64,000 bases of DNA from Phymorhynchus buccinoides (lineage: Eukaryota > Mollusca > Gastropoda > Neogastropoda > Raphitomidae): NCBI GenBank assembly GCA_017654935.2, contig CM065712.1, forward strand, positions 16,558,229-16,622,228, given 5' to 3'. The translations under genes were made by a program, and so were the position numbers. How positions within the stretch are numbered: the first letter of the stretch is position 1; each line of letters opens with the position of its first letter. Below are positions 58,439-64,000 of the stretch, one piece after another. The notes beneath the pieces were generated by a model. The model saw nothing but the letters and a program-made list of their open reading frames with translations, ran no database searches and was not told where the DNA came from.

Positions 58439-60848
58439 CCAACCCCCCGTGTGTGTGAGGGAGTTGAACATAACAATAGCATGGGTTCAACTACACAAAA
58501 TGAAAACCTGAAAGGCCGGGGTCTAGGGGTAATGTCCCCCTGGAGCTGAAGAAAAAAAATGATTTATTTTAGGCTGCTTTTTCCACAATTTATACAAATG
58601 CTTAATAATGTTTTGACATTCATAATCTTCCATATAATTAAGGCAGAGCTATCTACATGATCTTGTAGAGTCTAAAATCTATTATTATAAATGAACATAG
58701 CAATAAATAATACTAACAATTGTTGACACTCAAAGTCTTCCCTACCTGGCCCCAGGGTAGCCCTCGGAATACTTGTTGTTGAGACATGAGCCCACGGCCT
58801 CTAGCACTGCGCGACTGGCAAAGTTCTGCAAAACATGACACGAGTTAAATAGTGGTGATGCCTTGACCACCGTAAATCACCACTCAAACTTAACCCCTTG
58901 ACTGCCATATAACGTATCACGTACTGACTCGATGACACCACTGATGACGTCATCACATGAAGAGGAATAACTCTGATATGCTGGCTTTTGCTCTAACAGT
59001 CAAGAGAGTTATATCCCCAGACCATTTTGCCAGATTGGCTCTATCAGTTGTCTTTTTCATGGCATGATTTGTACAACGATTTTAAAAAAAAATTATCTGG
59101 CAGTCAAGGGGTTAAAGGACTTTTAACACTTCCATGACGGGGGCCTTCAAATAAAGGCCTAGCCGAGCAACACCCACTGCCTGGAGCCTTCAATCATAGG
59201 CGACACGGTCTAAGGTACAAAACTCCCTATTATTCTTGTTGATTTTACAATTACTTCCCTTGAAAGGAAAACAGAAATTGCGTTGTTCGTTCGTCTGCAG
59301 TCGAAATTCGAAGAGATTTTGTATAAAAAAAATGAGAGGTCCGAGTGCCGAAGAGATTCTCAGGTCGTTTGAACTTGACGAAGATGAGCGCAATGCTCAC
59401 AATCAGTCCGGTTTTGAGGATGAAAGTAGTGAAAATAATGTAAGTATTGATCAAACTGAACAGTTTGTGCCCGGTGTGAGTGAGAATGTGACCAACAAGA
59501 AGCGTTGTTATCGGCAGAAATGTGCGATCTCATCGCGGAGTTTGATTTTGAAGTCAAGCATCCTATTGGCAGTAAATCGTTCATGCAAAATTATTTTCAC
59601 AAAGCATAATATCGAATTAAGCATCCATTTTCCTTTTTAAGTACACACAGTTTGGTGCATAACAGACTTCATTTAGGCTCTAAACAATGGTTTGATCGAT
59701 CACAAGCAGTCAACCGACAACAATCTTTCCAATGCAGCCTCAGGCCAGCACAGTGGTCTAACAATAGAGCTTTTCGGCACCAACATGCTTCTATAATCAA
59801 GATTCTTTTGGTGTTCAGTAACTTAACAGTAAGAAATTTCAACAGTGCCTGCATTGTTTTGGGTGTTACTGTGTTCAATACTAAGGTTACCTAACAAGAC
59901 AAGCCACTACTCTACAAGATTTTGATTCTACTCAGTTTCCAGGGACGCTAAACAGAAAAGTGGATTCCAGGGACAGGGTGCCCGTTTTTAACTGTTTCCA
60001 GGGACAAATACCTCTTAGGTAGGCCTGGTTGAGTAAAGGGCCTACAACTGAACTACACTAAAACCTCCAAGCAGCATCAAACAACTCTGAGGCGATGAGT
60101 TCCAGGCAGTGGGCCTGACTGACCTTCTCCCTCTCTCCCTCTTCACGATAGCCATCAGCTCCCTGTCTTGCCCAGGATACATCCCTACTATACACTAAGA
60201 TCACAATACCTCAGAGGCGATGAGCTCCAGGCTGTGTGTCTGTCTAAACTTCTCCCTCTTGACGACAGACATCAACTGGCTGCCTTGCCCAGGGCACATC
60301 CCTACTCTACACTAAGATCACAATACCTCAGAGGCGATGAGCTCCAGGCCGTGTGTCTGTCTGAACTTCTCCCTCTTGACGACAGACATCAACTGGCTGC
60401 CTTGCCCAGGGCACATCCCTACTATACACTAAGATCACTTTACAATACCTCAGAGGCGATCAGCTCCAGGCCGTGTGTCTGCCTGAACTTCTCCCTCTTC
60501 ACCATGCCGGCCATCAGCTGGCTGCCTTGCCAAGGGCACAGCCCTACTCTACACTAAGATCACTTTACAATACCTCAGAGGCGATCAGCTCCAGGCAGTG
60601 GGCCTAACTGACGTTCTCCCTCTTCACCATGGACATCAGCTGGCTGCCTTGCCCAGGGTACATCCCTACTCTACACTAAGATTAATTCACAATACCTCAG
60701 AGGCGATCAGCTCCAGGCCGTGTGTCTGCCTGAACTTCTCCCTCTTGACGATGGCCATCAGCTGGGGGTCAGCGGTGTCCAGGGCCTCCTGACCGTTGAC
60801 CACAGGGCTGGACTGCAGGGCCGCCACATTGTGACACCCCCGCACCGC
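41415..60848 (-). CDS. Serine hydroxymethyltransferase, mitochondrial type (SHMT2-like), 11 exons
   Basis: This PLP enzyme interconverts serine plus tetrahydrofolate with glycine plus methylene-tetrahydrofolate. Exons from 60848 down to 41415 join in phase to 478 residues plus stop. Diagnostic segments include [83 protein letters not shown] and the PLP-lysine motif [26 protein letters not shown] and a C terminus of FPMPGF favour SHMT2 over the cytosolic form. About 25-40 N-terminal residues with the targeting peptide and start codon are missing, and I could not find their exon between 60849 and 64000. Three exons have partial copies in the following intron. Confidence 0.93.
41560..41890. repeat. 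(CAAT)n/(GATC)n arrays flanking a pogo-type MITE fragment
   Basis: CAAT and GATC tetramers surround 41672-41743, a fragment with ggtcttataagggaggttcc. The fragment and flanking ggatcgattgatcg are mirrored at 41885-41950, making a large inverted repeat. Confidence 0.85.
41894..42065. repeat. pogo-type MITE, second copy
   Basis: The ends are CAGTGGAACCTCTCTTATAA and TTATAAAGGAGGTTCCACTG, with TA flanks. Confidence 0.7.
42078..42292. repeat. MITE with long inverted arms (gcctgccacactacat)
   Basis: The arms ggcctgccacactacatacg and gcatgtagtgtagcaggc continue into tgcgatgcgattgtgacgat and its complement. It lies in the SHMT intron before exon 11. Confidence 0.75.
42293..44932. other. SHMT intron 10, no exon seen
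   Basis: It contains a SINE-type tail at about 42820-42880 (tagcgcctattctctgactt), a dispersed repeat fragment at about 43545-43725, a G run near 43751, GT-rich sequence at 43970-44515, and an AAAGCGCTATATAAAT motif near 44531. None of the frames has a recognisable domain. Confidence 0.6.
44933..45040 (-). CDS. SHMT exon 10
   Basis: Encodes [20 protein letters not shown] then [15 protein letters not shown]. The acceptor is gtcgacag and the donor is gtgagt. It matches SHMT APALTSRxFxExDF. Confidence 0.93.
45265..45420 (-). CDS. SHMT exon 9
   Basis: Encodes [40 protein letters not shown] and [11 protein letters not shown]. The acceptor is ccttcccag and the donor is gtcagt. NKNTC and TPGGLRLG are conserved SHMT motifs. 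Confidence 0.95.
45786..46040. repeat. Dispersed repeat, nearly identical to 50236-50495
   Basis: It shares cccatggccccggcagggta, gccccgtcggacgattcagg and gtctgataagccttgtaaaa with the copy in intron 7. Shorter relatives lie at about 45490-45560, 51535-51665 and 58490-58560. Confidence 0.7.
46713..47807. mobile_element. Non-autonomous pogo/Tigger-like element (1.1 kb)
   Basis: Perfect 23 bp inverted ends beginning CAGTGGTACCCCTCTAATAA are flanked by TA on both sides. The interior has no transposase frame. The ends resemble pogo/Tigger termini. It lies in SHMT intron 8. Confidence 0.75.
48178..48352. repeat. SINE-like repeat with ACAAC tail, copy 2
   Basis: The stretch ctgaagtcggagtgtggctg ... 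ctggagtcttttagccaggg ... acaacaacaac matches 10010-10197. Its tail segment is duplicated at about 48408-48470, adjoining the exon 8 copy array. Confidence 0.6.
48388..49380 (-). repeat. Twelve intronic copies of the SHMT exon 8 3' edge plus donor
   Basis: Copies of tgtgacgcg-(t/c)tgatgcgacgag-ggtacaagg plus donor lie downstream of exon 8 in the transcript sense, with a truncated 13th at about 48388-48404. Six distal units are 68 bp and six proximal units ~78 bp. The proximal ones keep tgtcag|gtcagtga. The distal ones lack 10 bp between two GGTC repeats and read acaag|gtcagtga. Confidence 0.93.
49385..49484 (-). CDS. SHMT exon 8
   Basis: Encodes [20 protein letters not shown] then [13 protein letters not shown]. 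The acceptor is acccctcag and the donor is gtcagt. Entry is in phase 0, one base is left. This is the only unit in the array with the upstream half and an acceptor. Confidence 0.92.
49642..49750. repeat. Short piggyBac-type MITE (109 bp)
   Basis: TTAACCCTTTCACCGCCA and TGGCGGTGAAAGGGTTAA are perfect inverted ends around a ~70 bp interior. It is in SHMT intron 7. Confidence 0.75.
50236..50495. repeat. Dispersed repeat, sister of 45786-46040
   Basis: It shares long near-identical blocks with the copy in intron 8, in the same orientation. No coding function was recognised. Confidence 0.7.
50656..50821 (-). CDS. SHMT exon 7
   Basis: Encodes [40 protein letters not shown] and [15 protein letters not shown]. 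The acceptor is ttctggcag and the donor is gtacat. FPALQGGPH is a conserved SHMT motif. Confidence 0.95.
50832..51003. repeat. Expanded ~17 bp array from a pogo-type MITE end
   Basis: After CAGTGGAACCTCCCTTGTAA the unit gaccttcccttgtaa repeats about 10 times. It appears to be a local expansion of the terminal repeat. It lies 11 bp upstream of the exon 7 acceptor in the transcript sense. Confidence 0.75.
51823..52118. repeat. Large palindrome (~140 bp arms)
   Basis: The arms contain gggacttaatcgtggtgcgt and acgcaccacgattaagtccc, ctcaatttgaagttggggac and atattcaaattgaggctg. It is a foldback element in SHMT intron 6. Confidence 0.75.
52202..52451. repeat. piggyBac-type MITE (250 bp)
   Basis: TTAACCCTTTCACCGCCAAT ... 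GGCAGTGAAAGGGTTAA. The interior is nearly identical to 52624-52869. Confidence 0.8.
52624..52869. repeat. piggyBac-type MITE (246 bp)
   Basis: TTAACCCTTTCACCGCCAAA ... TTGGCGGTGAAAGGGTTAA. It is the most intact copy, inserted about 170 bp from its sister. Confidence 0.8.
53035..53780. repeat. ~20-25 bp tandem array (cccaaatttccatttgac)
   Basis: Units of ttgacccaaatttccatttgac with variants fill this part of intron 6 and surround the partial exon 6 copy at 53319-53420. Confidence 0.85.
53319..53420 (-). pseudogene. Partial copy of SHMT exon 6 with the PLP-lysine segment
   Basis: The copy reads [20 protein letters not shown] then [12 protein letters not shown]. The native exon reads FDYADVV and [12 protein letters not shown]. 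It keeps the lysine but changes conserved T and LR. It continues into the copied donor region, now gttagt, and the copied intron start gggtcaaggtcac. There is no acceptor before it, so it probably cannot be spliced as an exon. Confidence 0.85.
53849..53988 (-). CDS. SHMT exon 6 (PLP lysine)
   Basis: Encodes [40 protein letters not shown] and KTLRGPR. The acceptor is tgctgcag and the donor is gtcagt. H-K-T in STTHKTLRG carries the cofactor lysine, and D in LADMSH is the conserved pyridine-binding aspartate. Confidence 0.95.
54001..54222. repeat. ~90 bp tandem repeat (aggcacacagatttacacaa)
   Basis: Three units of cacaaacacaggggcgcgtg, aggcacacagatttacacaa and acactgatacagatctataa, the third truncated. 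It starts 12 bp upstream of exon 6, in the intron. Confidence 0.85.
54275..54677. repeat. Degenerate piggyBac-type MITE, doubled
   Basis: The stretch cactgccaatgtcgcatttt ... ggaggcgaaagggtta contains two diverged copies of the 52624-52869 interior. The TTAA is lost on the left. Confidence 0.55.
54723..54845 (-). CDS. SHMT exon 5
   Basis: Encodes [20 protein letters not shown] then [21 protein letters not shown]. The acceptor is gtttccag and the donor is gtgagt. The exon is 123 bp, phase 0 at both ends. Confidence 0.95.
55437..55705 (+). repeat. tRNA-headed SINE
   Basis: A box TGGCAGAGTGG (55443-55453) and perfect B box GGTTCGAATCC (55506-55516) form a tRNA-like head. The body includes gtccttcggatggggactta and ccgctgcctggtatggccaa. 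The body recurs at 34985-35130. It is in SHMT intron 4. Confidence 0.8.
56042..56114 (-). repeat. tRNA-like sequence, probably SINE-derived
   Basis: On the minus strand gcctcgatagctcattggta gives an A box, and gggtccgattctcgg a B-box stem and loop. The acceptor stem pairs only at its outer end, so a functional tRNA is unlikely. Nearby 56170-56255 (tatatagcgctttacctcag) is a SINE-type 3' tail. Confidence 0.5.
56610..56691 (-). CDS. SHMT exon 4
   Basis: Encodes [20 protein letters not shown] then SMPYRLD. The acceptor is tcttctcag and the donor is gtaagt. Confidence 0.95.
56740..57480. repeat. GT-rich and (ATC)n/(ATG)n microsatellites
   Basis: GT/GC tracts occupy about 56752-56955. ATC trinucleotides occupy about 57140-57290 and mixed ATG/GAT about 57350-57475. 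They are in SHMT intron 3. Confidence 0.85.
57570..57737. repeat. SINE-like repeat with ACAAAC tail, copy 3
   Basis: It shares ccgaagttggagtgcggctg, atgttctcatccctagctga and tcttttagccagggtatg with 10010-10197. Confidence 0.6.
57787..57987 (-). CDS. SHMT exon 3
   Basis: Encodes [60 protein letters not shown] and DLPDGG. The acceptor is tatggcag and the donor is gtgagt. Confidence 0.96.
58060..58205. repeat. SINE-like repeat with AACAAAT tail, copy 4
   Basis: It shares atgttctcatccctagctg and gatccctggagtctt. A tatatagcgcataatcttgc tail follows at about 58233. Confidence 0.55.
58206..58745. other. SHMT intron 2, no exon seen
   Basis: It contains a C run of about 30 (58407-58436) and a dispersed repeat fragment (58490-58560). 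Confidence 0.6.
58746..58825 (-). CDS. SHMT exon 2
   Basis: Encodes [20 protein letters not shown] then EGYPGA and two bases of R. The acceptor is ttttgcag and the donor is gtaggg. Confidence 0.95.
58890..59115. repeat. piggyBac-type MITE, CCCCTTGACTGCCA subfamily
   Basis: TTAACCCCTTGACTGCCATA ... TGGCAGTCAAGGGGTTAA. The ends are related to, but distinct from, the CCCTTTCACCGCCA family, with a different interior. Confidence 0.7.
59329..59440 (+). pseudogene. Possible N-terminal transposase exon fragment
   Basis: The frame [20 protein letters not shown] then [16 protein letters not shown] is acidic and is followed by gtaagt at 59440. An acidic N terminus near a piggyBac-type MITE suggests a transposase remnant, but no catalytic domain follows. 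Identity is not established. Confidence 0.3.
60080..60690 (-). repeat. Five intronic copies of the SHMT exon 1 3' edge plus donor
   Basis: Units of ~117-125 bp contain the end of exon 1 (gtcaagagggagaagttcag ... ctggagctgatcgcctctgag), the donor gtattgtg, and a shared spacer (agtgtagagtagggatgt). Exon-like 3' ends fall at 60574, 60449, 60327 and 60210, and a donor-less one at about 60087. Several encode [21 protein letters not shown] peptides without a stop. Confidence 0.9.
60696..60848 (-). CDS. SHMT exon 1 of this window (catalytic core start)
   Basis: Encodes [40 protein letters not shown] and [11 protein letters not shown]. The acceptor is ctttgtcag and the donor is gtattg. The GQEAL and [17 protein letters not shown] run matches SHMT2 after its targeting peptide. 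It begins in phase 0 from an exon not found here. Confidence 0.92.
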
Positions 60849-60888
60849 CTGACAAAGACAGAAAAACACAACGACACGAAGTTGTTAT

Positions 60889-61313
60889 TATATGCGATCC
60901 AGCACCACGAAAGGGACACTAAGTCGCTGGGCTAGTTTCTCACAACAGGCTTGCAAAACCAAAAAATTCTAATTTCTTATAAATTAAGTTATGGGTATTA
61001 TCATGCTCTCTGGGACCTCATCTTTCCATATTTATAAAGGATAATCTTTATTATGGTCTCTAAATACTCCAAAAAGTGCTTTGAAATGAGTAGGATGATG
61101 CAATTTATTTCCTAAAATTTAGACTGGGATTTATTAAAATGGCCGACAGTCACCCTACCAACTTTGAATGCTCATAACTCTAAAACGAAAAAAGTTACAA
61201 GAATGGTTCTTATATTATTTGAAAAAGAATTGTCTGAAGTTTTTAACTGGACCAATGACTCAGAATGGTCATTTTGACACTTAATGTCCCTTTCATGATG
61301 TTGGGTCACATAT
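60889..61313. repeat. MITE, TATGTGACCCAGCACCAT family, copy 2
   Basis: The ends tatgcgatccagcaccacga and tcatgatgttgggtcacata match 31675-32085, as does the interior (tagtttctcacaacaggctt). It lies about 40 bp upstream of the exon 1 acceptor. Confidence 0.7.
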
Positions 61314-61900
61314 GTATGGGATCTGACGACACATTGTCACACGGCTATTGTTACCTCCCTTTGCGTCTCCCTAAAAACAATATCAACGAACAATTCCAAA
61401 GAACGAAAACTATGGAGAAACTCGAGGGAAACGCAAAGAACAGTAACTCTGGAGATGGCATCCCATCGCACTGTGACACTGCCACACTATCTGTGCTTAG
61501 TTAAAGTAAGGAAAAACACATCAAGATCTTAAATTGTAAACCTCCCTCCACGCTCAGTGATGTCCTGAGGCTCCGGTCATAGGACATTGGCCTATTAAAA
61601 TTGAAAATGTCTCATTGTGTTCTCCCCTGCCAGGACAAATGTCTGATAAAAATTTTAACACTGGCATGCTTTGTCTTATTGATTTCTGCAAGAGCCAGGA
61701 CATTGTCCTATTGATTTCTCTACTCTTAGGACAGCTGAGTTTGTCCTATCTCTTTTCAATCCTTAGTGCATCACTGCACATAATCTCACTATCTATGCAT
61801 AAGGCAACAAGGGCGTCGCCGAGCGGCAGACATGTCCGTCACCAGCAATGCCACGCACTTGCGACACCCCGTAGAGTGTCACATCCTGACACAAAATTGG
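61314..61900. other. No gene seen
   Basis: Mixed-composition sequence upstream of SHMT exon 1 on the minus strand. No targeting-peptide exon was recognised. Confidence 0.5.
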
Positions 61901-61904
61901 AAGG

Positions 61905-62760
61905 GATTCTGTCTTCTAGTTCACGAGATAGAGCTTGAAGAAGAAACATATAGCGCAAAGAAGGAAATTTCGGTTTTCAAGGTCACACTTCAAGGTCAAG
62001 GTCAGCATGGTGATAATTTATGCTCGGATGTTTTCTTCTCTAGGGTATACAGTACCACACACAATCTGAAGCGCTTCTGTCAAGTACCAATGTGGAAAAT
62101 ATGGCTTAAAACCCAATGTGTAGACCCTTACCACTTTCAAGGCCTACGGATCGCCCGGACCGTGACCTTGACCTTGATCGGTATGCCACCATCAGAACGG
62201 GCATAAGCCAAAGTACCTTCATGCCAAATTTGAAGACACTAACACTAACGGTGTGGGAGTTATGGCCCCTGAAAGATTTTCGGTTTTCAAGGTCGTACGC
62301 CAAGGTCAAGGTCACGACGGCAATATGGTTTGCGCGGATGCCTTCCTCTCATGGTGACACACCAGCACACACAATTTGACGTGATTCTGTCAACCCGTTC
62401 GAAAGATATCCTTGGGACAGACAGAAGGAAAAAAAAATGACCCTCCGATTTTCAGGCTCCAGCGATCTTTTTGACCTTGACCTTGACCTTGATCGGTATG
62501 CCATCATCAGAACGGGCATAAGCCAAACCACCTTCATACCAAGTTTCAACATCCTATGTTGATCGGTGCCCGAGATATGGCTAAAAATAGATTTTCGGTT
62601 TTCAAGGTCGTACGTCAAGGTCAAGGTCACGACGGCAAAATGGTTTGCGCCGATCTCTTCCTATTAAGGAGGCACACCTTCACACAAAATTTGACGTGAT
62701 TCGGTCAAGCGGTTCGGGAGATATCCTTGGGACAGACAGAAAGAAAAAAAAAAACCACAA
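61905..62760. repeat. ~350-400 bp repeat rich in TCAAGGTCA
   Basis: About 2.5 units share ttttcggttttcaaggtcgt, caaggtcaaggtcacgacgg, catcagaacgggcataagcc and gatatccttgggacagacag. The TCAAGGTCA word resembles extended nuclear-receptor half-sites. It may simply be part of the repeat. Confidence 0.75.
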
Positions 62761-63032
62761 AAAAAAACCAGCCCATAGCAATAGTCCGTCTTGGTGACGG
62801 ACTAAACACAGCAACTTGAGCAAGATGTTACATTGTGACACATCTGCGGATAAATTAGCAAAGAAAAAACAGCAAAGCGTTAAATGCATATCAAGTGCTG
62901 TTGCTGAGAACGTCAGCGTGGCATCCTCTTCCACCTCTTTTTCCCACCCACCTTTTTCAAGGTCAAAGGCCAAGAGGTAATACTTATAGTCAACCAACAG
63001 AACAATGTCAGCTTCAAGTATTAGTAATATAA

Positions 63033-63350
63033 CACAGTAGAAACATTTGGAGTGATTCTGTGCCATGGTTTACAGGAAACTACATCGTCAGACAACAAAG
63101 AAATAGAGTACTATAACACTGAACATTTTGAGTGATTCTGTGCCATGGTTTACAGGAAACTACATCGTCAGACAACAAAGAAATAGAGTACTATAACACT
63201 AGAACATTTTGAGTGATTCTGTGCCATGGTTTACAGGAAACTACATCGTCAGACAACAAAGAAATAGAGTACTATAACACTAGAACATTTTGAGTGATTC
63301 TGTGTCATGGTTTACAGGAAACTACATCGTCAGACAACAAAGAAATAGAC
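63033..63350. repeat. ~79 bp tandem repeat, four units
   Basis: Units of gagtgattctgtgccatggt, ttacaggaaactacatcgtc, agacaacaaagaaatagagt are nearly identical. The last unit diverges at its right end. Confidence 0.9.
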
Positions 63351-63692
63351 TCGGGCAATCGCAACAAACCGAAACGTCAACACCACATTTTTATTGTAAA
63401 GTTGTCATCACTCAAATGACAGCTCAAAATCCAGCAACAGCAAAAGAATGTTGCCGAGTATGTGCAGTGATTCACAAGATATTGCTCAAACAGAAAAAAA
63501 ATCAAACAAATAGATAAAAAAAATCAGGTATAAACAATTGTACATGCATGATATAAGCCCAGGGCTCTTCGCGGAGTGGAGGAAGGCTAATGGAAAAAAA
63601 ACCCACACAATTTCCAATCACAAATGGCACAATCCATTATTATTCATGTATTAATTAATCTAAAATTTCAGGGCATGATCTTGGGAGTGGTA

Positions 63693-63855
63693 CAGTGGAT
63701 CCTCCCTTATAGGACTCCCTCCCATATAAGACCTACTTCTCTAAGACATTGCCCTTCTTTGTAAGTATTAAAATTACCTCCCTTATAAGACCCCTCCCTT
63801 ATAAGACCTTCAAAAAAATCATCCAAAATGAGGTCTTATAGGGGAGGTTCCACTG
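63693..63855. repeat. pogo-type MITE, third copy
   Basis: CAGTGGATCCTCCCTTATAG ... TATAGGGGAGGTTCCACTG, flanked by TA. The interior matches 33186-33342. Beyond it, 63860-64000 ends in a gacagacag repeat. Confidence 0.7.
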
Positions 63856-64000
63856 TAGTATAGTAATCTTCAACACAATTTCATCAAAATCGGTCCATAA
63901 CTTTGGTAGCCAGGCAACAGAAAAGGACAAAAGCAAAGAAGTTAAGATGGACAGGCAGACTGGCAGACAGACAGACAGACAGACTGGCAGACAGACAGGC

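Overview
This is eukaryotic, intron-rich, repeat-dense DNA, most likely from a lophotrochozoan and probably a gastropod mollusc. The evidence is the metazoan gene content, introns packed with (CA)n, (CAT)n, (TTCC)n and (CATT)n tracts, tRNA-headed SINEs, and several families of short inverted-repeat elements. The species assignment is an inference.

Two host genes face each other tail to tail. On the + strand, from the left edge to 22620, is the 3' part of ODAD4/TTC25, the TPR protein of the outer dynein arm docking complex of motile cilia. Eight coding exons (652-836, 9593-9923, 11785-12011, 13227-13434, 14183-14269, 15823-16019, 17889-17957, 19628-22620) join with matching phases into about 1431 residues. 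The last exon encodes an unusually long, disordered, charged tail. The 5' exons lie outside the window. On the - strand, 60848 down to 41415, is an almost complete mitochondrial-type serine hydroxymethyltransferase (SHMT2-like) in 11 phase-compatible exons (478 residues). Only the extreme N terminus or targeting peptide is missing.

The ~19 kb between the two stop codons is mostly mobile DNA. It holds a hAT transposase gene on the - strand (28817-25944, two exons) that looks coding-intact. That element appears to sit inside an older element with ~190 bp inverted arms. Around it are SINEs, MITEs, large hairpins, and two minisatellites (35.3-36.3 kb). A G-rich minisatellite abuts the SHMT stop codon.

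The most striking feature is a recurrent architecture. At seven edges of six exons in these two unrelated genes, a segment containing the edge of a coding exon plus its splice site has been tandemly copied into the adjacent intron. Donor-bearing copies lie downstream of ODAD4 exons 652-836 (8 copies) and 15823-16019 (3), and of SHMT exons 1 (5), 6 (1) and 8 (12). Acceptor-bearing copies lie upstream of ODAD4 exons 9593-9923 (5 clear plus 1 diverged) and 15823-16019 (2). Many copies keep the splice dinucleotide and an open frame; others carry stops or lost splice sites. In addition, 6 of 17 host donors are GTCAGT, with an unusual C at +3.
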